Shown: positions 1-5,257, counted from the first letter of the stretch. The stretch: DNA of 8,293 bases from Hyphomicrobiales bacterium (GCA_028290125.1 JAQGKM010000450.1:1-8293), one strand, 5' to 3'. Numbers and translations are program-made. Notes: generated from the letters alone by a model not told the origin.

Positions 1-1466
1 TCCATCACCTTGGGGTGGCTTGCCAGCACGTCCTCGACTTCGTTCGGATAGACGTTGAAGCCCGAGACCAGGATCATGTCCTTGATGCGGTCGACGATGC
101 GCACCAGTCCGTCGGCGCCGAGCGTGCCGACGTCGCCTGTCTTGAAGTAACCATCGGCCGTGAAGGCGCGTGCGGTTTCTTCCGGCTGGTTCCAGTAGCC
201 AGCCATCACCTGCGGACCTTTCACGCAGAGTTCGCCGGCTTCACCCGTCGGCACTTCCGCGCCCGAGATGTCGCGGATCGACACGTCGGTCGAGGGCATC
301 GGATAGCCGATGGCGCCGGTGAATTCGGTGACGTCGAGACGGTTGACGCACACGACCGGCGATGTCTCGGACAGGCCATAGCCTTCGATGATCGGCTTGC
401 CGGTGACGTCCATCCACTTCTTTGCGACGGCGGCTTGCGTCGCCATGCCGCCGCTGATCGCAAACGACAGCTGCGAGAAGTCGACGTCTGCGAAATCCTT
501 GCGCGACGCGAGCGCGTTGGCGAGCGTGTTGACGACCACGATCATGGTCATCCGCGTTTTCTTGATCGCCTTGATGAAGGCCGGCAGGTCGCGCGGATTG
601 GGGATCAGGATCTGGCAACCGCCAATCTTGGCGACGAACAGGCAGCAGGCCGTCAGCGCGAGGATGTGGTAGAGCGGCAGCGCCGTCACCATCACATGAT
701 CGCTGCGCTCGCCCGCGAAGGAGCGCAGCCACGCCTCGCACTGGCTGACGTTGGCGACGATGTTGCGATGGAGCAGGACGGCGCCCTTGGCGCGGCCCGT
801 CGTGCCGCCGGTATATTGCAGGAAAGCCGGATCGTCCGCCGTGATCTCGACCGGCGCGAGCTTGCCCTGGCGTGCGAAGAACAGGAAGTTCGACAGCGGC
901 AGGGTCGCGGGCAGGCGATAGGCCTTCACGTTGCGCTTGATGTAGCGCGACACGAAATTGACGATCGTGCCCTTGAGGCCGATCAGGTCGCCGGGGCGCA
1001 CCACGACGGCCATTTCACAGGTGAGGTCGTCCAGGGATTCCTGCACCGTGTGGGCGAAGTTCTCCAGCACGAAGAGCACGCGGGCGCCGGAATCGTTCAA
1101 CTGGTGGACGAGTTCGCGCGACGTGTAGAGCGGGTTGACGTTGACGACGACGAAACCGCCGAGCAGCACGCCGAACAGGACAGCCGGATAGGCCATGACG
1201 TTGGGCATCATGATCGCGACGCGATCGCCCTTCTGCAGCCCGAGACGCTGCAGGCCGATGGTGATCTCCTCGGCATGCTTCATCAATTCCGCATAGGACA
1301 GCCGCACGCCGAAACTCTCGGCGGCCGGGCGGTCGGCGAAATTCTTCTCGGCGCTCCGGAGAATGTCGATGACCGTCGCGGACGAGGCCTCGTCGATCTT
1401 GTGCGGCACGCCTGGCGGGTAGTGCGCGAACCAGGGCCGGAGTGAATCCGAACGGTGTTCTTCCAT
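1..1466 (-). CDS. fadD: Long-chain fatty-acid--CoA ligase (FadD-like), 3' end cut off by the window edge
   Basis: This enzyme activates long-chain fatty acids with ATP and CoA, through an acyl-adenylate, at the inner face of the membrane to feed beta-oxidation or lipid synthesis. The visible 488 residues carry the ANL-superfamily motifs in order. These are the phosphate-binding loop YTGGTTGRAKGA at about 218-229, YGLSETSP at about 363-370, and the FACS-type stretch GYFKTGDVG around 439-447 with the ribose-binding Asp at about 445. IVDRIKDMILVSGFNVYPNE follows at about 457-476, close to the E. coli FadD sequence. The reading frame stays open to base 1, so the last 70 or so residues, including the catalytic lysine of the mobile C-terminal domain, lie outside the window. 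The ATG at 1464-1466 is preceded by GGGGGA at 1471-1476 as ribosome binding site. It lies 119 bases downstream of trcR on the same strand and may be read through from it, though a separate promoter is not excluded. An acyl-CoA synthetase of other chain length is possible. Confidence 0.93.
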   Translation of the reverse strand, partial: MEEHRSDSLRPWFAHYPPGVPHKIDEASSATVIDILRSAEKNFADRPAAESFGVRLSYAELMKHAEEITIGLQRLGLQKGDRVAIMMPNVMAYPAVLFGVLLGGFVVVNVNPLYTSRELVHQLNDSGARVLFVLENFAHTVQESLDDLTCEMAVVVRPGDLIGLKGTIVNFVSRYIKRNVKAYRLPATLPLSNFLFFARQGKLAPVEITADDPAFLQYTGGTTGRAKGAVLLHRNIVANVSQCEAWLRSFAGERSDHVMVTALPLYHILALTACCLFVAKIGGCQILIPNPRDLPAFIKAIKKTRMTMIVVVNTLANALASRKDFADVDFSQLSFAISGGMATQAAVAKKWMDVTGKPIIEGYGLSETSPVVCVNRLDVTEFTGAIGYPMPSTDVSIRDISGAEVPTGEAGELCVKGPQVMAGYWNQPEETARAFTADGYFKTGDVGTLGADGLVRIVDRIKDMILVSGFNVYPNEVEDVLASHPKVM

Positions 1467-1585
1467 GTCTTCCCCCGCAAGCCGGGGCGCTTTTTCGGCG
1501 CACCCCGTTACCGCGAGCATGACATTGGCGCGCGCGGCCTGCAATCAGCCGCGCCGCGCTGTACCATCACGCTTGCTTCAGACGT
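1467..1585. other. Gap between trcR and fadD with two hairpins
   Basis: The gap holds a 7-bp perfect inverted repeat (GCGCGGC 1532-1538 with GCCGCGC 1548-1554, 9-base loop). It also holds a bulged stem (GGGGCGC 1484-1490 with GCGCACCCC 1498-1506). Neither is followed by a T-run in the direction of trcR transcription, so I do not call a terminator. No convincing -10/-35 pair for fadD is visible. Confidence 0.4.
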
Positions 1586-2296
1586 TCACTCGTCGTCCTT
1601 GAGCGCTTTCAGCTTGCCGAAGACGGCGTCGAGGTTGATCGCGGGTTCCTCCTCGCGGCGCGGGGCCGGGGCGGAGCCGAACACGTCTTCCTGCGTCGCG
1701 GGCTGGCGCGGCGCCGTGGTGATCTCGGCGGGCATCAGCATGGCGCCCTGGTCCTCGGCCTGCGCCGGGCGATCCTTGGCGGCGCGGTTCACCTCGAGAT
1801 CGAGATCGAGCTGCGAGCAGAGGCCGAGCGTGACGGGATCCATCGGCGCGAGAGCGGCCGAATTCCAGTGCGTGCGTTCGCGGATCGCCTGCAGGGTGGT
1901 CTTCGTCGTGCCGACGAGACGCATGATCTGCGCATCCTTGAGTTCGGGATGGTTGCGCACGAGCCAGAGGATCGCGTTCGGACGATCCTGGCGGCGCGAC
2001 AGCGGCGTGTAGCGCCCGCCGCGGGCCTTTTTCTGCTCGGGCAGCACGACCTTCGACTTGGCGAGCGACAGGCGCGCAGCCTCGGACTTTTCGGCGCGGG
2101 CGATTTCCTCGCGGGTCAGCTGGCCGGAGGTGATCGGGTCATGGCCCTTGATGCCGGCGGCGACTTCGCCATCGGCGATGCCCTTCACTTCGAGCGGGTG
2201 CAATTTGCAGAAGTCGGCAATCTGATCGAAGGTGAGCGAGGTGTTTTCCACCAGCCACACAGCCGTGGCCTTGGGCATCAACGGCGCATTGCTCAT
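1586..2296 (-). CDS. trcR: Cell cycle transcriptional regulator TrcR (DUF1013 family)
   Basis: This 236-residue cytoplasmic protein belongs to the alphaproteobacterial DUF1013 family, which databases name TrcR, a cell-cycle transcriptional regulator thought to work with RNA polymerase. Two helix-turn-helix-like segments are visible. One is at about 12-45 (WLVENTSLTFDQIADFCKLH, then EVKGIADGEV) and one at about 108-145 (ILWLVRNHPELKDAQIMRLV, then TTKTTLQAIRERTHW). They are joined by a basic stretch, KKARGGRYTPLSRRQDRP, at 89-106. The C-terminus from about 170 is acidic and Pro/Ala-rich, probably flexible, and ends in a short conserved helix (INLDAVFGKLKALKDDE). I start it at the ATG 2294-2296 because AGGAGA lies just upstream on the minus strand (about 2300-2307). 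The longer in-frame ORF from 2350 has no such site and adds a non-conserved extension. A second cell-cycle gene, rcdA, lies about 2.4 kb away. The exact role of TrcR in this organism is inference from the family name. Confidence 0.9.
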   Translation of the reverse strand: MSNAPLMPKATAVWLVENTSLTFDQIADFCKLHPLEVKGIADGEVAAGIKGHDPITSGQLTREEIARAEKSEAARLSLAKSKVVLPEQKKARGGRYTPLSRRQDRPNAILWLVRNHPELKDAQIMRLVGTTKTTLQAIRERTHWNSAALAPMDPVTLGLCSQLDLDLEVNRAAKDRPAQAEDQGAMLMPAEITTAPRQPATQEDVFGSAPAPRREEEPAINLDAVFGKLKALKDDE

Positions 2297-2418
2297 CGTT
2301 CTCTCCTGTTCGCGCACATCCGGTGTCTCGCGCGAGCGAAATGCAGACATGCGTCATCCGGCTCCGGCCCGGCCGAGGCGGAGCCTCAAATCGCATATCC
2401 ATGACGGGAATAGCGCGC

Positions 2419-2447
2419 AATATAGGGGCGGGGCGGGTCAAACGCAA
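2419..2447 (-). promoter_or_regulatory. Candidate sigma-70 type promoter of trcR
   Basis: Reading the minus strand, TTGCGT (2442-2447) and TATATT (2419-2424) are separated by exactly 17 bases. The -10 matches the consensus at 5 of 6 positions and is one of the few AT-rich spots in this GC-rich gap. The start point would be near 2412, giving a leader of about 115 bases before trcR. This is a pattern match only. Confidence 0.45.
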
Positions 2448-2465
2448 CGAAATTGCGCGTTGTGA

Positions 2466-2481
2466 GGCGCCTTGAGGCGCC
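2466..2481. repeat. Small hairpin made of two GGCGCC palindromes
   Basis: GGCGCC (2466-2471), TTGA, GGCGCC (2476-2481) form a perfect 6-bp stem with a 4-base loop. The hairpin lies in the divergent region between trcR and the DUF930 gene, just upstream of the trcR -35 candidate. It could be an operator or chance in GC-rich DNA. I see no promoter for the DUF930 gene in the rest of this 284-base gap. Confidence 0.35.
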
Positions 2482-2580
2482 GCTGCAAGATTGGCGCAAG
2501 CCTCGGCGAATTCTTCCCGGGATGCCTCCGTGCTGCCTTTTTCGCCCGTCCTTTGTGGCGGCAAGGAGGCCACGATTCGC

Positions 2581-2976
2581 ATGAAAACAATCGGTTGGAT
2601 TTGTCTTCTCGTCACGCTCGGCAGTTCGGGCGTCGCCCAGGCGCGCGGGCGTTCGTTCCAGGACCAGCTGCTGACGCTGTCGCCCGAGGCGCGCGTCGAG
2701 CAGCGCTGCAACGAGCAGGCGACAGGCGTGCTCGCCAAGGAGCGCCGGCTCAAGGCGCCCGACGAAGTGATGGCCTATGCTTTCGCCGATACGGCGTCCA
2801 AGGGGGCCTATGTCGATGCGCCCGGCGCGGCGATCCGCGACCGGGGCGAATGGTACAAGCTCGCCTACAAGTGCCAGGCGACGCCCGATGGACTGGGCAT
2901 CGTCACCTTCGAGTACAAACTCGGCCCGAAGGTGCCGCGCAGCGACTGGGCCGAGCATAATCTGTCGCCGCCCTGA
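2581..2976 (+). CDS. DUF930 domain protein, probably secreted to the periplasm
   Basis: This is a 131-residue protein of unknown function. The first 21 residues look like a Sec signal peptide: Lys2, a hydrophobic core (IGWICLLVTLG), then GVAQA with a likely signal peptidase I cut after Ala21 (A-x-A). The mature part matches the pattern I know for DUF930, found mostly in Rhizobiales. It has LSPEARVEQRCNEQA at about 33-47, DEVMAYAFAD at 61-70, RGEWYKLAYKCQATPDGLGI at 88-107, and a C-terminal YKLGPKVPRSDWAEHNL. The mature protein has two cysteines, Cys43 and Cys98, which could form a disulfide in the periplasm. I start at ATG 2581 because AAGGAGG (2563-2569) precedes it with an 11-base spacing; the longer ORF from 2491 would bury the signal peptide. 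The gene is monocistronic and converges on the oxidoreductase with only 12 bases between stop codons. No function can be assigned from sequence. Confidence 0.85.
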   Translation: MKTIGWICLLVTLGSSGVAQARGRSFQDQLLTLSPEARVEQRCNEQATGVLAKERRLKAPDEVMAYAFADTASKGAYVDAPGAAIRDRGEWYKLAYKCQATPDGLGIVTFEYKLGPKVPRSDWAEHNLSPP

Positions 2977-3001
2977 GACGGCGGCCGGCTAGCCCGCCGT
3001 C
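2977..3001. terminator. Hairpin between convergent genes, candidate shared terminator
   Basis: GACGGCGG (2977-2984) and CCGCCGTC (2994-3001) make a perfect 8-bp stem around a 9-base loop. It begins directly after the TGA of the DUF930 gene. The TAG of the minus-strand oxidoreductase (2989-2991) lies in its loop. There is no T-run on either side, so intrinsic termination is uncertain. Confidence 0.4.
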
Positions 3002-3996
3002 AGCACGATCTTGCCGATGTGGGTCGACGTCTCCATCAGCGCATGGGCGGCGGCGGCCTGCTCGAGCGGGAAGGTCGCGTGGACGAGCGGCTTGCATTGG
3101 CCTTTCGCGAGCAGCGGCCAGACCTTCGCCTCGAGCTCCCGGGCGATGACCGCTTTTTGCGCCGGGCTGCGCGGGCGCAGGGTCGAGCCGGTATGGGTCA
3201 GCCGCTTGGCGCTCAGCGCGCGCAGATCGAGGCTGGCGATCTTGTAGCCTTCCATGAAGGCGATCTGCACGATGCGGCCCTCGACCGCGGCGGCCTCATA
3301 ATTGCGCTGTACGTAAGAGCCGCCGACCATGTCGAGAATGACGTCGGCGCCCTTGCCGCCGGTGATCGTCTTCACCTCGGCGACGAAATCCTGCGTGCGG
3401 TAATCGATGGCGTGGTCGGCGCCGAGCTTCACGCAGGCGTCGCACTTATCCCTCGACCCGGCGGTGACGATGACGGTCGCGCCGAAAGCCTTGCCCAGCA
3501 TGATGGCGGTCGTGCCGATGCCCGACGAGCCGCCGTGCACGAGAAGCGTCTCGCCGGCGATAAGATGCCCGCGCTGGAAGACGTTGGTCCAGACCGTGAA
3601 GAAGGTCTCGGGCACCGCCGCCGCCTCGATCATCGTGAGCCCGTCGGGGATCGGCAGCGTGTTGCTTTCATGCGCGAGGCAATGGCTCGCATAGCCGCCG
3701 CCGGGCACGAGCGCGCAAACCTCGTCGCCCGGCTTGAAGCGGGTCACGCCGTCGCCGCACATGACCACCACGCCGGCGATCTCGAGGCCCGGTATGTCCT
3801 GTGGCGCGCCGGGCGGCGGCGGATATTTGCCCTGTCGCTGCGACACGTCGGGGCGGTTCACGCCGGCCGCCTTGACGGCGATCAGGAGTTCGCCGTCGCC
3901 GGGCATCGGGATCGGGCGCTGCTGCGGGATCAGCACTTCCGGGCCGCCGGGCGCGGGGATCACGATGGCGGTCATGGTCGCGGGCAGGGAGCTCAT
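2989..3996 (-). CDS. NAD(P)H:quinone oxidoreductase, zinc-free MDR family (PIG3-like)
   Basis: This is a 335-residue cytosolic reductase of the medium-chain dehydrogenase/reductase superfamily, predicted to reduce quinones or other alpha,beta-unsaturated carbonyls with NADPH. The N-terminal GroES-like domain has VKAAGVNRPDVSQRQGKYPP at about 41-60, a PIG3/quinone-reductase signature. PGLEIAGVV at 69-77 and FKPGDEVCALVPGGGYA at 87-103 follow. The nucleotide-binding Rossmann domain has VHGGSSGIGTTAIMLGKAFG at about 153-172, and GADVILDMVGG at 216-226. The paired zinc-ligand pattern of alcohol dehydrogenases is absent, so it is the zinc-independent branch. I chose ATG 3994-3996, which has GAGGA about six bases upstream (AACGAGGACCGC); the internal ATG at 3975 has no ribosome binding site. 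It converges on the DUF930 gene and diverges from the DUF1192 gene. The true substrate cannot be read from sequence. Confidence 0.9.
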   Translation of the reverse strand: MSSLPATMTAIVIPAPGGPEVLIPQQRPIPMPGDGELLIAVKAAGVNRPDVSQRQGKYPPPPGAPQDIPGLEIAGVVVMCGDGVTRFKPGDEVCALVPGGGYASHCLAHESNTLPIPDGLTMIEAAAVPETFFTVWTNVFQRGHLIAGETLLVHGGSSGIGTTAIMLGKAFGATVIVTAGSRDKCDACVKLGADHAIDYRTQDFVAEVKTITGGKGADVILDMVGGSYVQRNYEAAAVEGRIVQIAFMEGYKIASLDLRALSAKRLTHTGSTLRPRSPAQKAVIARELEAKVWPLLAKGQCKPLVHATFPLEQAAAAHALMETSTHIGKIVLTAG

Positions 3997-4040
3997 GCGG
4001 TCCTCGTTCTTGTGTTCTTGCGGGTTCGGCCTTTGTGACT

Positions 4041-4069
4041 TTGTAGCACGCCCGCTTGCGCGCTAAAGT
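4041..4069 (+). promoter_or_regulatory. Weak candidate promoter for the DUF1192 gene
   Basis: TTGTAG (4041-4046) and TAAAGT (4064-4069) are 17 bases apart; they match the consensus at 3 of 6 and 4 of 6 positions. A start near 4076 would leave only a few bases before the proposed TTG start at 4082. This is a low-confidence pattern match. Confidence 0.25.
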
Positions 4070-4081
4070 CGCTATCCGGAT

Positions 4082-4312
4082 TTGACCGCGAAGGATGTCG
4101 ACGATGGGCAGGCTGAGGACGAGGATCCGTTCGGGACCGTGCGGCGCAAGACGCCGACCGCGCATGACATTGGCGAACCGCTCGACGCGATGTCGGTCGA
4201 CGAGCTGGATGACCGCATCGCGCTGCTGCGCCGCGAGATCGTGCGGCTGGAGGAGGCTCGTGAGCTGCGCGAGGCGACCCGCAAGGCGGCCGACGCCTTC
4301 TTCCGCTCCTGA
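4082..4312 (+). CDS. DUF1192 family small coiled-coil protein
   Basis: This is a 76-residue cytoplasmic protein of unknown function. The family pattern is clear. An acidic, proline-containing N-terminus is followed by HDIGEPLDAMSVDELDDRIA (about 28-47), then a heptad-like helix LLRREIVRLEEARELREATR (48-67) and a terminal ADAFFRS. The helix is short and charged and could dimerise. There is no membrane segment or signal. The frame opens after TAA 4064-4066, and the only early start is TTG at 4082; an internal GTG at 4139 is the alternative, but it would cut the acidic N-terminus. No good ribosome binding site precedes the TTG, so the start is uncertain while the gene is not. DUF1192 genes are often found near rcdA-type (DUF1465) and rpmE genes in Rhizobiales, as here; this is from memory of the family's neighbourhood. 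Confidence 0.82.
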   Translation: MTAKDVDDGQAEDEDPFGTVRRKTPTAHDIGEPLDAMSVDELDDRIALLRREIVRLEEARELREATRKAADAFFRS

Positions 4313-4373
4313 ACGTCCGACGCCGCACCAAACCATTGGCATGTCTACGAAATCGGGGCTAACTGCCGCCAAG

Positions 4374-4389
4374 TTAACCCTTCGTTAAC
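4374..4389 (+). promoter_or_regulatory. Perfect CtrA-type binding box (TTAA-N7-TTAAC)
   Basis: TTAA (4374-4377), seven bases, then TTAAC (4385-4389) is an exact match to the CtrA consensus. Both half-sites are embedded in GTTAAC. The core reads as TTAA-N7-TTAA on both strands. In this GC-rich window TTAA is rare. I found it only here and at 4562, so an exact N7 pair is unlikely to be chance. It lies 15 bases before the start of the structured segment at 4404. Confidence 0.75.
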
Positions 4390-4403
4390 CACGGATAGCG
4401 AAG

Positions 4404-4500
4404 GTGGGCTGGTCCTGAGACGACAGGACTCGGGTGAAATCACCCCCAAAGCCCCCCGATCGTCATCGCAGGCCGCCCTTCGGGGCGGCCTTTCTTCTTT
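4404..4500 (+). ncRNA. Candidate structured small RNA or terminated leader, family not recognised
   Basis: A compact segment between a perfect CtrA-type box and an intrinsic terminator folds by eye as follows. GGGCT (4406-4410) pairs with AGCCC (4450-4454), closing a junction. Inside it are hairpin A (GTCCTG 4412-4417 with CAGGAC 4424-4429, loop AGACGA) and hairpin B (GGGTG 4432-4436 with CACCC 4441-4445, loop AAAT). The loop of A contains GACGA (4419-4423), complementary to TCGTC (4460-4464), a possible pseudoknot. A C-rich single-stranded stretch (4446-4457) and the terminator hairpin follow. No credible ORF fits. A transcript of roughly 90 bases is implied, with the 5' end uncertain. It could be a trans-acting small RNA, possibly a member of a known alphaproteobacterial family that I cannot name from memory. 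It could also be the terminated leader of rcdA. Confidence 0.55.
4471..4500 (+). terminator. Strong intrinsic terminator
   Basis: GGCCGCCC (4471-4478), loop TTCG, GGGCGGCC (4483-4490) form a perfect 8-bp stem closed by a UUCG tetraloop. TTTCTTCTTT follows. It terminates plus-strand transcription from the DUF1192 gene and from any promoter at the 4374 CtrA box, about 150 bases before rcdA. Confidence 0.92.
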
Positions 4501-4546
4501 GTGGCAGGACAAACCGGCGAGCGCGTGGGAATACGAGCCGAGGGCA

Positions 4547-4589
4547 AATGCGACGGTAAGGTTAACGGCAGGTTACCTTGCGTCGCATT
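4547..4589. repeat. Imperfect palindrome centred on the second CtrA-type box
   Basis: The outer arms AATGCGACG (4547-4555) and CGTCGCATT (4581-4589) are perfectly inverted. The inner arms AAGGT (4558-4562) and ACCTT (4575-4579) continue the symmetry with a small bulge. One further GC pair extends outside the outer arms with a bulge on the left. No T-run follows, so it does not look like a terminator. It probably acts as DNA. Confidence 0.6.
4562..4576 (+). promoter_or_regulatory. Near-perfect CtrA-type box upstream of rcdA (TTAA-N7-TTAC)
   Basis: TTAA (4562-4565), seven bases (4566-4572), then TTAC (4573-4576) differs from TTAA-N7-TTAA by one base. It ends 73 bases before the rcdA start codon and lies beyond the terminator at 4471-4500, so it is the box best placed to control rcdA. 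I could not assign a clear -10; GATAGG at 4608-4613 is one option. Confidence 0.62.
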
Positions 4590-4632
4590 GCAATCTCCGC
4601 TGGCGTCGATAGGGCTTCATGAGACAATTAGG

Positions 4633-4648
4633 GCTCGGAGGTCCGAGC
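4633..4648 (+). promoter_or_regulatory. Ribosome binding site of rcdA held in a hairpin
   Basis: GCTCGG (4633-4638) and CCGAGC (4643-4648) form a perfect 6-bp stem with loop AGGT. The Shine-Dalgarno GGAGG (4637-4641) lies across the 5' arm and loop, eight bases before ATG 4650. When folded, part of the site is paired, so translation may be damped or controlled. The site also fixes the rcdA start. Confidence 0.6.
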
Positions 4649-4649
4649 A

Positions 4650-5171
4650 ATGTTGCGTAACGCCCAGACTGCCCATCGAAACACCGTGTCGTTCGGCGAT
4701 CGTCTCGCGAATTCGGACACGTTCAAACTGCTGTTCCGCGAGGGCATGGTCCTCGTCGAGGAATCCGCCGCCTATCTCGACGGTCCCGGACGGCGCGACT
4801 CGCGGCTGTTGCCGCGCGCCGAAGCGATCGCCTACGCGTCGGAGAGCATGCGGCTGACCACGCGCCTCATGCAGCTTGCCTCGTGGCTGCTGCTGCAGCG
4901 GGCGGTCAACGAAGGCGACCTGTCACAGATCCAGGCGCAGACCGACAAGCACAAGGTCAACCTGACGCGGCAGGAGCTGGCGACATCGCCCGACGCGTTC
5001 ACCAAGCTGCCGGGCCGGCTGCAGGAACTTGCGCTGCAGTCGCAGCGGCTGCAGGACCGCATCCTGCATCTCGACCAGTTGATCCACGGTGACGAGCAGG
5101 CGCCTGCCGCGCCGGCGATCCATTCGCAGTTCGAGAGCCTGCGCGCCGCCTTCGACACGCGCCCGGCCTGA
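4650..5171 (+). CDS. rcdA: RcdA, regulator of CtrA degradation (DUF1465)
   Basis: This is a 173-residue cytoplasmic protein of the DUF1465/RcdA family. In Caulobacter, RcdA is an adaptor that, with CpdR and PopA, delivers CtrA and other substrates to the ClpXP protease at a cell pole, allowing S-phase entry. The family core is easy to recognise. It has FGDRLANSDTFKLLFREGM at about 15-33, VEESAAYLDGPGRRDSR at 36-52, and AYASESMRLTTRLMQLASWL at 61-80. LLQRAVNEGD follows at 81-90, then a helical C-terminal half (QELALQSQRLQDRILHLDQL at 125-144) and a low-complexity tail. The length is close to the Caulobacter protein. The start is set by GGAGG eight bases upstream of the ATG; that site sits in a hairpin. 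A near-perfect CtrA-type box 73 bases upstream suggests CtrA control, matching the feedback loop reported for Sinorhizobium. It converges on rpmE across a bidirectional terminator. Confidence 0.92.
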   Translation: MLRNAQTAHRNTVSFGDRLANSDTFKLLFREGMVLVEESAAYLDGPGRRDSRLLPRAEAIAYASESMRLTTRLMQLASWLLLQRAVNEGDLSQIQAQTDKHKVNLTRQELATSPDAFTKLPGRLQELALQSQRLQDRILHLDQLIHGDEQAPAAPAIHSQFESLRAAFDTRPA

Positions 5172-5203
5172 GCCGCGCGTCATCGCCACCAAGCGAGAAA
5201 CGA

Positions 5204-5231
5204 AAAAACCCCGGCGCGAGCCGGGGTTTTT
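5204..5231. terminator. Bidirectional intrinsic terminator between rcdA and rpmE
   Basis: CCCCGGC (5209-5215), loop GCGA (5216-5219), GCCGGGG (5220-5226) are flanked by A5 on the left (5204-5208) and T5 on the right (5227-5231). The terminator therefore has a U-tract on both strands. It ends rcdA on the plus strand and rpmE on the minus strand. Confidence 0.93.
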
Positions 5232-5257
5232 GTCGTTCGGACCGTCGGGCCTGAAGC

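Noticed and set aside
15..1445. A 476-codon open frame on the plus strand opposite fadD
   Set aside because: It is an antisense shadow in high-GC DNA. Its translation is rich in Asp, His, Arg and Val with no family pattern, while the minus strand gives a clear FadD with all motifs.
1532..1554. Hairpin between trcR and fadD as a terminator
   Set aside because: The stem is real, but no T-run follows it in the direction of transcription, and the loop is large.
2297..2350. Upstream ATG adding 18 residues to TrcR
   Set aside because: AGGAGA directly precedes the ATG at 2296, and the family normally begins close to the MSNAPLMPKATAVWL stretch.
2424..2442. TTGACC as the -35 of the trcR promoter
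   Set aside because: It lies only 11 bases from the TATATT, too close for a sigma-70 promoter; TTGCGT gives a 17-base spacing instead.
3019..4038. A 339-codon plus-strand frame opposite the quinone oxidoreductase
   Set aside because: It has shadow composition (Arg, His, Asp, Ala) and no ribosome binding site. The minus-strand gene has full MDR domains.
4404..4648. Base pairing between the candidate RNA and the rcdA ribosome binding site
   Set aside because: Only about five contiguous complementary bases (CTCGG/CCGAG) were found, which is not above chance in this composition.
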